64,000 bases of DNA from Bacteroidota bacterium (GTDB lineage: Bacteria; Bacteroidota; Bacteroidia; B-17B0; Aurantibacillaceae). Both the position numbers and the translations under genes were made by a program. Of this stretch, positions 53,271 to 61,363 are shown piece by piece; position 1 is the stretch's first letter; every line of letters begins with the position of its first letter. The notes below the pieces were generated by a model. That model was not told where the DNA came from. It made no database searches and saw nothing but the letters and a program-made list of their open reading frames with translations. The stretch is from the NCBI GenBank assembly GCA_003153315.1, contig PLYA01000008.1:44245-108244 (forward strand), read 5' to 3'.

Positions 53271-54743
53271 TTAAAATATTACTTTAAATGTAGTTCCTTT
53301 TGTTCGATCTAATGTTATTATTCCGCTTATTTGTTCTGCTAATATAGTAACAAGTTGTAATCCTAGTGTCTCTGTGTTTTTGTAATCAATGTTGTCCGGC
53401 AAGCCCTTCCCATTATCAGCTATAACCATTTCTATTTTGTCTTTTTTTGTCTTTTTTATTTTAATTGTAATACATCCCATAGAACTGTCAGTAAAAGCGT
53501 ACTTAAGAGCATTTGAAACAAGTTCATTTACAATCAATCCACAAGGAATTGAGGTATCTAAATTAAGAAATATTGTGTCAATGTCAAAAATTGTTTTGAT
53601 TTTTTGTTGATTAGCATCGTATGAGTAAAAAAGATTTTTTACCAAATTTATAATATACTCACTAAAATTGATGTGTAAAAAATCTTTTGTTTGATAAAGC
53701 GACTCATGTATATAAGCCATTGTTTTAATCCGGTTTTGACATTCCTTTAATAGGTCGGCGGTTTCTTTATCTTTTACATACGATGTCTGTAAGTTAAGTA
53801 TGCTAGATATTACCTGTAAATTATTTTTTACCCGGTGATGTACTTCTTTTAATAAAACCTCTTTTTCTTTAAGCGCACTTTTAAATTCTGTTTCCGAAGC
53901 TACTTTATCCGAAACATCTCTGGAGAAAATAGCTATACCTACTATTTCGTTATTTTGTTTTATAGGGTTATAGTTTGTTTCAAAATAAAACTTTCTGTCT
54001 TTAGATGCCGCAAACATTTCTACGGCAACAAAATTTTGTCCTTCAGAAAATACATGTTCATATATTTTTCTTACACTATCTCTTTGTTCCGGCTCCATTG
54101 TTTCAAGAACAGGGAAGGGTTGTCCTTCCTGCAATTCAATACCATAACGAGTTTTAACCAAATCTGCTAATAGTTTGTTAAACTTAACAATATTATAGTC
54201 CCTATCTATTGATAGGACTATATCTGTACTATTATTAATAATGGCCGTTAATTGCGATTGCGTGTATAATATTTTTTCTTCTGATTTCTTACGAAGATCT
54301 ATTTCCCTTTGTAAACGTTCGTTTGTTTCTTTAACAAGTTGTGTTCTTATTTTTTCTTCTTGTAATTGCTTGCTTATTGTGGTATCTGTAATAATGGTTT
54401 GGAAGGCATGTAAACCATTATAAACAATAGATGATGTTTTTATTTCCACAAAAAACGATGAACCGTTTTTGTTCTTTGCCTCTATTTCTATAAGTGGCAA
54501 TTCTTCACCGGGAAGCAAATTTTTTTTACGTTCTTTAACCGTTTTTAAAAACTGCGGCGCAACAAAATCGTGTATATTAATACCCCCTATTTCACTTTTT
54601 TTTACTCCAATCAACTCTAATGCTTTTTTGTTTGAGTATAAAATTTTTCCTTCAAGTGTATATATTATAACAGGTACGGGTAGATTCTCTACTATATTCT
54701 TATAATTATTTATGTCTGTACTATTTTTTTTCTCCAGACTCAT
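53271..54743 (-). CDS. PAS-domain sensor histidine kinase (HisKA_2/HWE type)
   Basis: The ATG at 54743 is preferred to the track's TTG at 54749 (490 residues). Two PAS domains (about 10-125: VENLPVPVIIYTLEGKILYSNKKALE; and about 165-285) are joined by coiled coil, then a HisKA_2 helix with EVHHRVKNNLQVISSIL (His in the HRVKNN block) and a HATPase (VNELVSNALKYAF, ADNGKGLPD). No TM, so cytosolic. It overlaps the upstream YwqK-like gene by about 23 bp and is next to the LytTR regulator. Confidence 0.94.
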   Translation of the reverse strand: MSLEKKNSTDINNYKNIVENLPVPVIIYTLEGKILYSNKKALELIGVKKSEIGGINIHDFVAPQFLKTVKERKKNLLPGEELPLIEIEAKNKNGSSFFVEIKTSSIVYNGLHAFQTIITDTTISKQLQEEKIRTQLVKETNERLQREIDLRKKSEEKILYTQSQLTAIINNSTDIVLSIDRDYNIVKFNKLLADLVKTRYGIELQEGQPFPVLETMEPEQRDSVRKIYEHVFSEGQNFVAVEMFAASKDRKFYFETNYNPIKQNNEIVGIAIFSRDVSDKVASETEFKSALKEKEVLLKEVHHRVKNNLQVISSILNLQTSYVKDKETADLLKECQNRIKTMAYIHESLYQTKDFLHINFSEYIINLVKNLFYSYDANQQKIKTIFDIDTIFLNLDTSIPCGLIVNELVSNALKYAFTDSSMGCITIKIKKTKKDKIEMVIADNGKGLPDNIDYKNTETLGLQLVTILAEQISGIITLDRTKGTTFKVIF

Positions 54744-56436
54744 CACCAACTGATTTTTCTTTTTTCGACTTTCCTTTTTTATTTTCTACTTTCTCCGAAG
54801 GGCTTGCGGATTTTGTATCCTGAAAGACCTTTAAATTATCTTCCAAAGGCGGTACATCTACTCCATCCCATTTGGTTTCTTCTCCATTTCTATAAGTAAT
54901 AGTCAATATTAAAAAACCATTTTCATCAAAATAATTCCAGTTACCATCTTTTTGCCCGGCAACATATTTACCGCTCGCCTGAACTTTTCCATTATCATAA
55001 TAATAAGTATGTTTTCCTTCCGGTTCTCCGTTTAAAAAAGCACCTTCAAATCTTAGCTTATTTTCTTTTACGAAATAGGCTTTCCAAACACTATCAGGCA
55101 TACCATTGTGATATACTCCATGCTCTTTATAATTCAGTATCTGATAAAACCAGGGGCCTTCTTTTTCTCCATCTAAATATTCTCCTTTAGTTATTAGTTT
55201 TCCGTCTTCGGTATATTCTTCATAATTATTTTCTAATTTATCGTTCTGATAATTCTCTTTCATCAACACGTTTCCGTTGTTGTAATACCAAATCCACGGA
55301 CCCTGCATACGACCCTTTTTATCATACTTGCCTTTTTGTTCCAGTTTTTGATCGGGATAAAAGAACTCCCAACTGCCTATACGTTTATCATCTACATAAG
55401 TTCCTTTTGAACGAAACTCTCCCGTAATATTATATTCTACCCACTCTTTTTGTCTGCGACGCAGAGAATCAACAGGACCTCTTTCTATTAAATAACCATC
55501 CTGATAATTAAAAGCAGAATCAGGTACAGAAATATTATAACAGCTAAATTGTTTTACGTTTTTATCCAATGAATCTATATACACCGAAATGGTATCGCAT
55601 CTGCGAGATTGATGGTATCTAAAATGTGTTCCCATTGGCACACCATTTATATACCCACCTTCATAACGCACACCACCATCATCAAAATATGCCTTAAAAA
55701 CATCCAGTTTGGCAAGTTCAGGCGCATCTTTTATTTCTTTACCAAAGGAGTATTTTTTTATGTCATCTAAATTTCCTTTTTTATCATATTCCTTTACATA
55801 ACCATCAATGGTACCATCTTTAAAGCGTTCTTCTTTTTGAAGTGTTCCATTTTTATAAAACTTCTTCCAGATGCCTTGCTTATTTCCACTGGAATCTGTT
55901 TGATTTATTTTTTCCTGTTTTTCTATATAACCCATTTTATACTTAATAATATTTGTTATGAGGGTATCGGGTGAGTATATATAAGAAATACCATCTGCTT
56001 TTCCGTTTTTAAACGGTATACTTTGTTTTACCAATCCAGTTTTATAATAAATATAAGAAGTGTCCTGTTTTATATCACTTACATAATTTTCCTTAGATGC
56101 TACAAAACCGGCAGTATCATAAGTAACTATATACCCGTTCTTTTTACCTTTAGAATAGTTAAATGTTTTTGTAAGCTGACCTTTTTCGTTATAGAATTTC
56201 CAGATGCTGTCTAACTGAAAGTCTTTACGGTTTCCTTCGTTTTTTAGAATGCCTGTTTTGTAATAGTTTTTCCAGTAACCATCTGCCTTACCATTTCGCA
56301 TAGTACCCTCAGATGATTTCTTACCATTATCATAATAAAATATATTGTATCCGTTCTTAGCTGTAGTATCGCTTTTTTGAGAATACATGAAAACAGAAAG
56401 GAAAAAGAATATGGACGCGAATACTAGCTTATACAC
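54721..56436 (-). CDS. YwqK/MORN-repeat secreted protein
   Basis: A 571-residue protein with a signal peptide and at least a dozen repeats of about 22-25 residues of the type YYNNGNVLMKENYQNDKLENNYEEYTEDGKL, i.e. the MORN/YwqK-family beta hairpins with GxxxGxWxxYYxNGxL. A charged Lys-rich tail (KKGKSKKEKSVGDE) ends it. The start must be a GTG at 56436, since no ATG precedes the signal peptide. It is the first gene of an operon with the PAS kinase and LytTR regulator; periplasmic repeat proteins with this kinase type are common in Bacteroidota, and a shared role is inference. Confidence 0.82.
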   Translation of the reverse strand: MYKLVFASIFFFLSVFMYSQKSDTTAKNGYNIFYYDNGKKSSEGTMRNGKADGYWKNYYKTGILKNEGNRKDFQLDSIWKFYNEKGQLTKTFNYSKGKKNGYIVTYDTAGFVASKENYVSDIKQDTSYIYYKTGLVKQSIPFKNGKADGISYIYSPDTLITNIIKYKMGYIEKQEKINQTDSSGNKQGIWKKFYKNGTLQKEERFKDGTIDGYVKEYDKKGNLDDIKKYSFGKEIKDAPELAKLDVFKAYFDDGGVRYEGGYINGVPMGTHFRYHQSRRCDTISVYIDSLDKNVKQFSCYNISVPDSAFNYQDGYLIERGPVDSLRRRQKEWVEYNITGEFRSKGTYVDDKRIGSWEFFYPDQKLEQKGKYDKKGRMQGPWIWYYNNGNVLMKENYQNDKLENNYEEYTEDGKLITKGEYLDGEKEGPWFYQILNYKEHGVYHNGMPDSVWKAYFVKENKLRFEGAFLNGEPEGKHTYYYDNGKVQASGKYVAGQKDGNWNYFDENGFLILTITYRNGEETKWDGVDVPPLEDNLKVFQDTKSASPSEKVENKKGKSKKEKSVGDESGEKK

Positions 56437-56457
56437 AGTTCAAATTTAATTTTAATT

Positions 56458-57423
56458 TTAAGATAAAGACAGCATTCGTAAAATAGGCTTTTTAGCCTTT
56501 TCTATCAAGTCTGCAGATAATAGTAATTCTGGTTGTTCGTATTTTAAAGTAAGATAAATTTTCTCTAAGGTATTTAACTTCATGTGCGGACAATCATTAC
56601 AAGCACAACTGTTATTAGGTGGTGCAGGAATAAATGTTTTCTCTGGCGAATTCTTTATCATCTGATGTAAAATACCGGTCTCTGTAGCTACTATAAACTC
56701 TTTACAAGGGTTTGTTTTGGTATAGTTTAATATAGCAGTTGTACTGCCAATAAAATCTGCCTTATCTAATATAGCAGCTTCACATTCAGGGTGTGCTACC
56801 AGTTGTGCTTGTGGGTTCTGTATTTTTAGTTTAGTAATTTTTTCTAACGAAAATATCTCATGCACCATGCAGGCTCCATCCCACAACAACATATTTCTGC
56901 CGGTAATTTTATTTACGTAAGCGCCTAAGTTTTTATCAGGTGCAAAAATAATAGGCTGCTCTTTTGGTAAGCTCTCTACTATTTTAACCGCATTACTGGA
57001 AGTACATATAATATCAGATAGTGCTTTTATTTCTGCTGTACAGTTAATGTAAGAGATTACCAGGTGATTTGGATGCTGTTGCTTAAACGCTGCAAACTTA
57101 TCAGGCGGACAAGAATCTGCCAGCGAGCAGCCGGCGTTCATATCAGGAATTAAAACCTTTTTGGTAGGGTTGAGTATTTTAGCAGTCTCGGCCATGAAAT
57201 GCACACCGGCAAACAAAATAATATCAGCATTGGTTTGCTGCGCCTGCTGTGCAAGCCCAAGACTATCGCCAATGTAGTCGGCAACATCCTGAATATCGGG
57301 GTTTTGGTAGTAGTGGGCGAGGATAACTGCATTTTTCTGTTTCTTTAGGATTTCAATCTCCGCAAAGATATCCAATGTTACGTCAACCTGTTCATCCACA
57401 AATCCTTTACTCACATTACTCAT
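56458..57423 (-). CDS. nadA: Quinolinate synthase
   Basis: A 321-residue NadA with [20 protein letters not shown], the Fe-S cysteines in [21 protein letters not shown] and [13 protein letters not shown]. It condenses iminoaspartate and dihydroxyacetone phosphate to quinolinate in NAD synthesis, using a [4Fe-4S] cluster. Full length. nadB and nadC are not adjacent. The 472-bp gap 57424-57895 upstream holds its promoter region. Confidence 0.97.
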   Translation of the reverse strand: MSNVSKGFVDEQVDVTLDIFAEIEILKKQKNAVILAHYYQNPDIQDVADYIGDSLGLAQQAQQTNADIILFAGVHFMAETAKILNPTKKVLIPDMNAGCSLADSCPPDKFAAFKQQHPNHLVISYINCTAEIKALSDIICTSSNAVKIVESLPKEQPIIFAPDKNLGAYVNKITGRNMLLWDGACMVHEIFSLEKITKLKIQNPQAQLVAHPECEAAILDKADFIGSTTAILNYTKTNPCKEFIVATETGILHQMIKNSPEKTFIPAPPNNSCACNDCPHMKLNTLEKIYLTLKYEQPELLLSADLIEKAKKPILRMLSLS

Positions 57424-57535
57424 TATATATTATTTTAAAAGAAATTTATATTATTATTATAGCTGTTAGTTTGGTTAGTAACTGTTTTTAAAAAGGCTTT
57501 CAAATCTCACTATTAAAAACATGTTAACGCGTTAT

Positions 57536-57577
57536 TAATACTTACTTTAAAGCTATGTACTTGAAAAGCAAGTATTA
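57536..57577. promoter_or_regulatory. Inverted repeat in the nadA/oxoamine synthase divergent promoter region
   Basis: TAATACTT (57536-57543) and AAGTATTA (57570-57577) form an 8-bp inverted repeat, centres 34 bp apart. It lies in the 472-bp gene-free gap 57424-57895 between divergent genes and could be an operator. Apart from this and the -7 element at 57862 I see nothing in the gap. Confidence 0.3.
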
Positions 57578-57861
57578 TACTACAAAATTAAACATTGTTA
57601 ATAAACCACCTAGTTAATAAAAGACAAATTTAAATGAGCTCTTTTTTTGTTACTAACCCTCTAATATTATCTGATGATTTTTTTATGCGATTGGGGTTAT
57701 GAACACAAAAACGACTCCTATAAAACTTAACAAACATTTAACATTAAATTTACATTAAATTAATAACAAAGCTTATGGGTTTTTAGCTTATGGTTTGTTT
57801 ATAACTATAAATCTGTAACAAAATACCCAACACAAATGAGCGGGTTTTTAACAGGGTTTAT

Positions 57862-57869
57862 TAACTTTG
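57862..57869 (+). promoter_or_regulatory. -7 promoter element of the oxoamine synthase gene
   Basis: TAACTTTG matches the TAnnTTTG -7 consensus, 26 bp before the ATG at 57896. No clear TTG -33 element is spaced correctly. Confidence 0.5.
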
Positions 57870-57895
57870 CCTCATAAATATTATACTTATTTTTT

Positions 57896-59143
57896 ATGCA
57901 AGACTTGTTTGAGAAGATAAAAAAGAATATGGGTTCCATCGGACAGTATTCTAAAGAGAGCCACGGGTACTTTACTTTCCCTAAATTAGAAGGAGATATT
58001 GCTCCACGCATGGTTTTTCGTGGAAAAGAGCGTTTAAACTGGAGTTTGAATAATTACTTAGGTCTTGCCAACCACCCCGAAGTGCGCAAGGCAGATGCCG
58101 AAGCCGGAGTTAAATATGGTTTTGCCATACCTATGGGTGCGCGTATGATGAGCGGAAACAGCAACCTGCACGAACAACTGGAAAGAGAACTGGCTGCTTT
58201 ATCTAAAAAACAAGATTCTATATTGGTAAACTTTGGTTACCAGGCTATGGTAAGTGCTATAGATTGTTTGGTTGATAGGCACGATGTTATTGTATATGAT
58301 GCCGAGTCTCATGCTTGTATATTAGATGGAATGCGTTTGCACATGGGTAAACGTTTTGTGTTTCCGCACAATGATATTGAAAGCTGCGAAAAACAATTGC
58401 AACGCGCTACCAAATTGGTTGAAGAAACCGGAGGCGCTATCTTAGTTATTACCGAAGGTGTGTTTGGCATGAGCGGCGACCAAGGCAGATTAAAAGATAT
58501 TGTTGCGCTTAAGAGTAAATATAATTTCCGTTTGTTTGTAGACGATGCACATGGTGTAGGCACTATGGGTAAAACCGGTGCAGGTACCGGCGAGGAGCAG
58601 GGTTGCCAGGATGGGATAGATATTTACTTTGGCACTTTTGCCAAAAGCTTTGCACTTATTGGCGGTTTTATTTCTGCAGATGAAGCGGTGGTAACTTACC
58701 TGCGTTATAATATGCGCTCGCAAATATTTGCTAAGGCACTACCTATTGCTTTGGTAGAAGGCTTGCTAAAACGTTTGGAACTTATACGCAACCACCCCGA
58801 ATACCGCACCAAGCTGTGGGAAATAACCAACGCCCTGCAAAAAGGCTTGAAAGACGCCGGCTTTAATATTGGTAAAACCAATACGCCCGTTACCCCTGTT
58901 TACCTAAACGGTACGGTAGATGAAGCCACCAACATGACTTTTGAACTGCGCGAAAAGTATAACATATTCTGCTCTATAGTGGTTTATCCCGTTATACCAA
59001 AAGGACAAATTATTTTGCGCCTGATACCAACCGCGGTGCATACGCTGGATGACGTAAAATATACCATAGAAGCTTTTAGTGCTATTAAAGATAAACTAAC
59101 CAGCGGAGAATACGCCAAAGGTGGTTTTGCTAAGGTGCAGTAG
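57896..59143 (+). CDS. Alpha-oxoamine synthase-family PLP enzyme
   Basis: A 415-residue class-II aminotransferase-fold enzyme of the alpha-oxoamine synthase group (as in serine palmitoyltransferase, glycine C-acetyltransferase and 8-amino-7-oxononanoate synthase). It has WSLNNYLGLANHPEV, a VDDAHGVGTMG motif (PLP Asp/His) and the Schiff-base Lys in GTFAKSFALIGGFI. It condenses an acyl-CoA with an amino acid. The substrate cannot be fixed; a sphingolipid or lipid-related role is possible, since this group is widespread in Bacteroidota. The last 28 bases (including the stop) are repeated at 59465-59492, flanking the HigA-like gene. Confidence 0.87.
   Translation: MQDLFEKIKKNMGSIGQYSKESHGYFTFPKLEGDIAPRMVFRGKERLNWSLNNYLGLANHPEVRKADAEAGVKYGFAIPMGARMMSGNSNLHEQLERELAALSKKQDSILVNFGYQAMVSAIDCLVDRHDVIVYDAESHACILDGMRLHMGKRFVFPHNDIESCEKQLQRATKLVEETGGAILVITEGVFGMSGDQGRLKDIVALKSKYNFRLFVDDAHGVGTMGKTGAGTGEEQGCQDGIDIYFGTFAKSFALIGGFISADEAVVTYLRYNMRSQIFAKALPIALVEGLLKRLELIRNHPEYRTKLWEITNALQKGLKDAGFNIGKTNTPVTPVYLNGTVDEATNMTFELREKYNIFCSIVVYPVIPKGQIILRLIPTAVHTLDDVKYTIEAFSAIKDKLTSGEYAKGGFAKVQ
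59116..59143 (+). repeat. 28-bp direct repeat, left copy (gene 3' end)
   Basis: The last 28 bases of the oxoamine synthase gene, beginning CAAAGGTGGTTTTGC and ending with its TAG, are identical to 59465-59492. The two copies flank the 300-bp HigA-like gene, with 349 bp between their starts. Confidence 0.9.
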
Positions 59144-59145
59144 GA

Positions 59146-59445
59146 TTAAGCGGCGCTAAGATTGTAATGCTTAATAGATTTTAACTCTGTTTGTTTGTGA
59201 TGTTGTTCTTCCTCAATATCAAAATCATCTTGTAAACCGAGCCAGAATTTAGCTGAATTTCCAAAATACTTGGATAGCCTTAAAGCAGTATCGGCAGTAA
59301 TTCTGCGATTAGTCTTTACAATTTCCGAAATTCTTGTTTGCGGAATACCAATATCTTTAGAAAGCCTGTATGCGCTTATGCCAAGTGGAATTAAAAATTC
59401 TTCTTGTAAAATTTCTCCCGGGTGTATGTTCTTTAGTTTTGCCAT
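59146..59445 (-). CDS. HigA-family antitoxin / XRE-type regulator
   Basis: A 99-residue protein beginning HPGEILQEEFLIPLGISAYRLSKDIGIPQTRISEIVKTNRRIT, the HigA-type helix-turn-helix, followed by SKYFGNSAKFWLGLQDDFDI. HigA proteins repress their own operon and neutralise HigB, an mRNA-cleaving toxin. No HigB gene is found on either side: in most higBA loci the toxin precedes the antitoxin, which here would be to the right, where only 54 bp and an unrelated lipoprotein gene occur. So this is an orphan antitoxin or regulator. It is flanked by the 28-bp direct repeats. Confidence 0.88.
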   Translation of the reverse strand: MAKLKNIHPGEILQEEFLIPLGISAYRLSKDIGIPQTRISEIVKTNRRITADTALRLSKYFGNSAKFWLGLQDDFDIEEEQHHKQTELKSIKHYNLSAA

Positions 59446-59464
59446 GATATTATATTTTAATAAA

Positions 59465-59492
59465 CAAAGGTGGTTTTGCTAAGGTGCAGTAG
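59465..59492 (+). repeat. 28-bp direct repeat, right copy
   Basis: Identical to 59116-59143 (28 of 28). Here it is non-coding, 20 bp upstream of the HigA-like start codon, so the 3' end of the oxoamine synthase gene occurs twice, with the HigA gene in between. Confidence 0.9.
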
Positions 59493-59499
59493 ATTATCA

Positions 59500-59964
59500 C
59501 TACTTATTTATTTTTGTCAATATTAGAATGCTATCCTTAGCAATATATTTGATGTTGTAAGAACCTGTCCATTCAAATCTGTTAGATGTAATTGTTAGGG
59601 TATTTGTCTTTTTATCATAATTAAGTTTTCCGGCATCAACACTTAAAGCAACTCCTTTATTATTTTTTCTTGGGTTATAAGTATATATAATCTCATTATT
59701 TTTAAATACTAATAAAGCAGTCATTGGCCATGGATAAAAGTCTGGATACATTGCATAAAAATCTGGCTTGTTTGGGCAGTTTATATTTACTTTTTTCTTA
59801 GTGCCGTTTAGTCGAATAACATTTGCATTACCGAAAGATAATGAGTCGACATTACAATCCTCAACTACACCACTATATTGGGTAAGCCCCCAAGGATATT
59901 TTCGAGTTTTACATGAAGTCAGTAGAATTACTAAGAATGATATAGAAAAGATTATTTTTTTCAT
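59500..59964 (-). CDS. Lipoprotein of unknown function
   Basis: The ATG at 59964 starts a lipoprotein signal (MKKIIFSISFLVILLTSCKT), giving 154 residues; the track's start at 60012 adds 16 residues before it. The mature protein is beta-rich (VIRLNGTKKKVNINCPNKPDFYAMYPD, KKTNTLTITSNRFEWTGSYNIKYI). No family recognised. Confidence 0.62.
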   Translation of the reverse strand: MKKIIFSISFLVILLTSCKTRKYPWGLTQYSGVVEDCNVDSLSFGNANVIRLNGTKKKVNINCPNKPDFYAMYPDFYPWPMTALLVFKNNEIIYTYNPRKNNKGVALSVDAGKLNYDKKTNTLTITSNRFEWTGSYNIKYIAKDSILILTKINK

Positions 59965-60181
59965 GTTAACAAACATACAAAACATAAACCCAAAAAGCCC
60001 CCTGTCATTCAACGTATGCGCGTCCCTATAAAATAATAAAATACAAATATCTTTTACAAAAAGCCCTGTATTTACTTACCAACCGGAGGTTTTATTTAGT
60101 TAATAAATCCTACAACATTTATGAAACTTTTGCTGCACTTATTGCGTTTAAGCGTATATAAGTTCTTTGAAAAAAATGTAA

Positions 60182-60535
60182 GCATCAACTCCTTGTAGTA
60201 AACAGCAAACCAACTATTTTGTTGCTTACCTATAAATAAGCACTGCTTAAACGCCAAAAATCAGTGCATAAACCAAGGAAATCAATGCTTCAACCCCGGA
60301 GTTTAATGCTTAAAAGCTATATGCGGTGCATAAACTAAGGAATTTAGTAAGCAAACTCCGGAGCGCAAGAAGTAAACCAAGGAGTTTAGCCTTCAAACTC
60401 CGGAATTTAGTATATAAACTAAGGAATTTAAGGGCTATATGCAGCCCGTACTATTTAAACTGCGGAGTTTATGCACTAAACTAAGGAAATCAGGAAGTAA
60501 ACTAAGGAGTTTAAACAGTAAATTCTATAACGAGA
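60182..60535 (+). repeat. 21-nt degenerate repeat array 3 (up to 17 units)
   Basis: A run of 14 units from 60245 (mostly 21 nt; three of 20 nt at 60308, 60433 and 60453), with three further decayed units from 60182. The core is AAACT-NNGG-AGTTT (for example AAACTCCGGAGTTT), a palindrome. Units whose core centre is AAGG alternate with CCGG units over 60266-60432, so there is a 42-bp superperiod. A different sequence, GCTATATGC, appears in two units 117 bp apart. It lies upstream of, and ends 47 bp before, the gene 60583-61302. This also accounts for most of the gene-free stretch 60013-60582; 60013-60181 shows nothing else. Confidence 0.9.
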
Positions 60536-60582
60536 GAAATAAAAAAAGCAATTATAAATATAAATCAATAAAAATAAACAAG

Positions 60583-61302
60583 ATGAAAACACAAAAAAAA
60601 CAACCCTATCTGCCAGCAGATGATAACGGGAAAATGGTATGGCTAAACAATTTTAGCGCCAAGCTGGCTATTTATGCCTCTTTATTAGGCATAACAACTG
60701 CACAATTACTGCAAATTGTAAACGATGCAGCCGATTATGTAAAAACCATCAACTTTCACAAAGCGCTGAAAGAGTATTTACATAACCTAACCGAGTGGAA
60801 AAATCACTTACGAAGTGGTAATAAAGATGGAACCCCTGTTGCCGTTCCTCCGGCAGCACCGGTGGTGCCCACTTTTAGTGCTACGCTTAAGGGTGATATT
60901 TTTGGGCGTGTATCTAAAACGGTAACGGGTATAAAAGTAAACGGTGCCTATACACCTGAGATGGGACTTGATTTGGGAATTATTGGTGCCGATGATAGTC
61001 ATGCCGGCCCTCTAACTGCAAGAACTATTTTGAAACCTGTTTTAAAACGCAGACTAAAAAACAACCACCCTTTATTATCCTGGAAAAAGAACCACATGCA
61101 TGCCATAAAAATTTTGGTAGATCGAGGCACCGGAACCTATGCATTGCTGGGTATATTTACCAAACACAGTTACTTAGATATTTTTGCTTTGCCTGCAGTT
61201 GGTGTGGCTGCCGTGTGGAAATACAAAGCCATCTATTACGATAATGATGAAGAAACCGGAGAATACAGCGATATAGCAGATATAACTGTTACCGGCGTTT
61301 AG
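60583..61302 (+). CDS. Uncharacterised array-associated protein, paralogue 3
   Basis: The ATG at 60583 (MKTQKKQ) is preferred; the track extends in frame to 60439, through the last units of array 3, where the encoded sequence is heptad-repetitive (KLRSL) and lacks the family N-terminus. The 239-residue protein has an N-terminal helical region (FSAKLAIYASLLGITTAQLL), a basic central part (KPVLKRRLKNNHPLLSWKKNHMHAI) and a C-terminal beta domain (IKILVDRGTGTYALLGIFTKHSYLDIFALPAVGVAAVWKYKAIYY ... TGEYSDIADITVTG). The C-terminal domain matches those of the genes at 5143-5814 and 34954-35760 (Asp/Asn-x-G-x-G/T-x-Y, then W-x-Y ... E-T-G-E). No signal peptide. Function unknown; a terminator follows. 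Confidence 0.75.
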   Translation: MKTQKKQPYLPADDNGKMVWLNNFSAKLAIYASLLGITTAQLLQIVNDAADYVKTINFHKALKEYLHNLTEWKNHLRSGNKDGTPVAVPPAAPVVPTFSATLKGDIFGRVSKTVTGIKVNGAYTPEMGLDLGIIGADDSHAGPLTARTILKPVLKRRLKNNHPLLSWKKNHMHAIKILVDRGTGTYALLGIFTKHSYLDIFALPAVGVAAVWKYKAIYYDNDEETGEYSDIADITVTGV

Positions 61303-61313
61303 CTAAAACAAAA

Positions 61314-61345
61314 ACACCACCCAATATTTGGGTGGTGTCTCTTTT
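61314..61345 (+). terminator. Terminator after array-associated paralogue 3
   Basis: ACACCACCCAA and TTGGGTGGTGT form an 11-bp perfect stem with a three-base loop, followed by CTCTTTTT. Confidence 0.85.
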
Positions 61346-61363
61346 TAAATTAAAAGTTGTGTT

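Noticed and set aside
60439-60582. N-terminal extension of array-associated paralogue 3
   Set aside because: It translates array units as KLRSL heptads; the family N-terminus matches from 60583 on.
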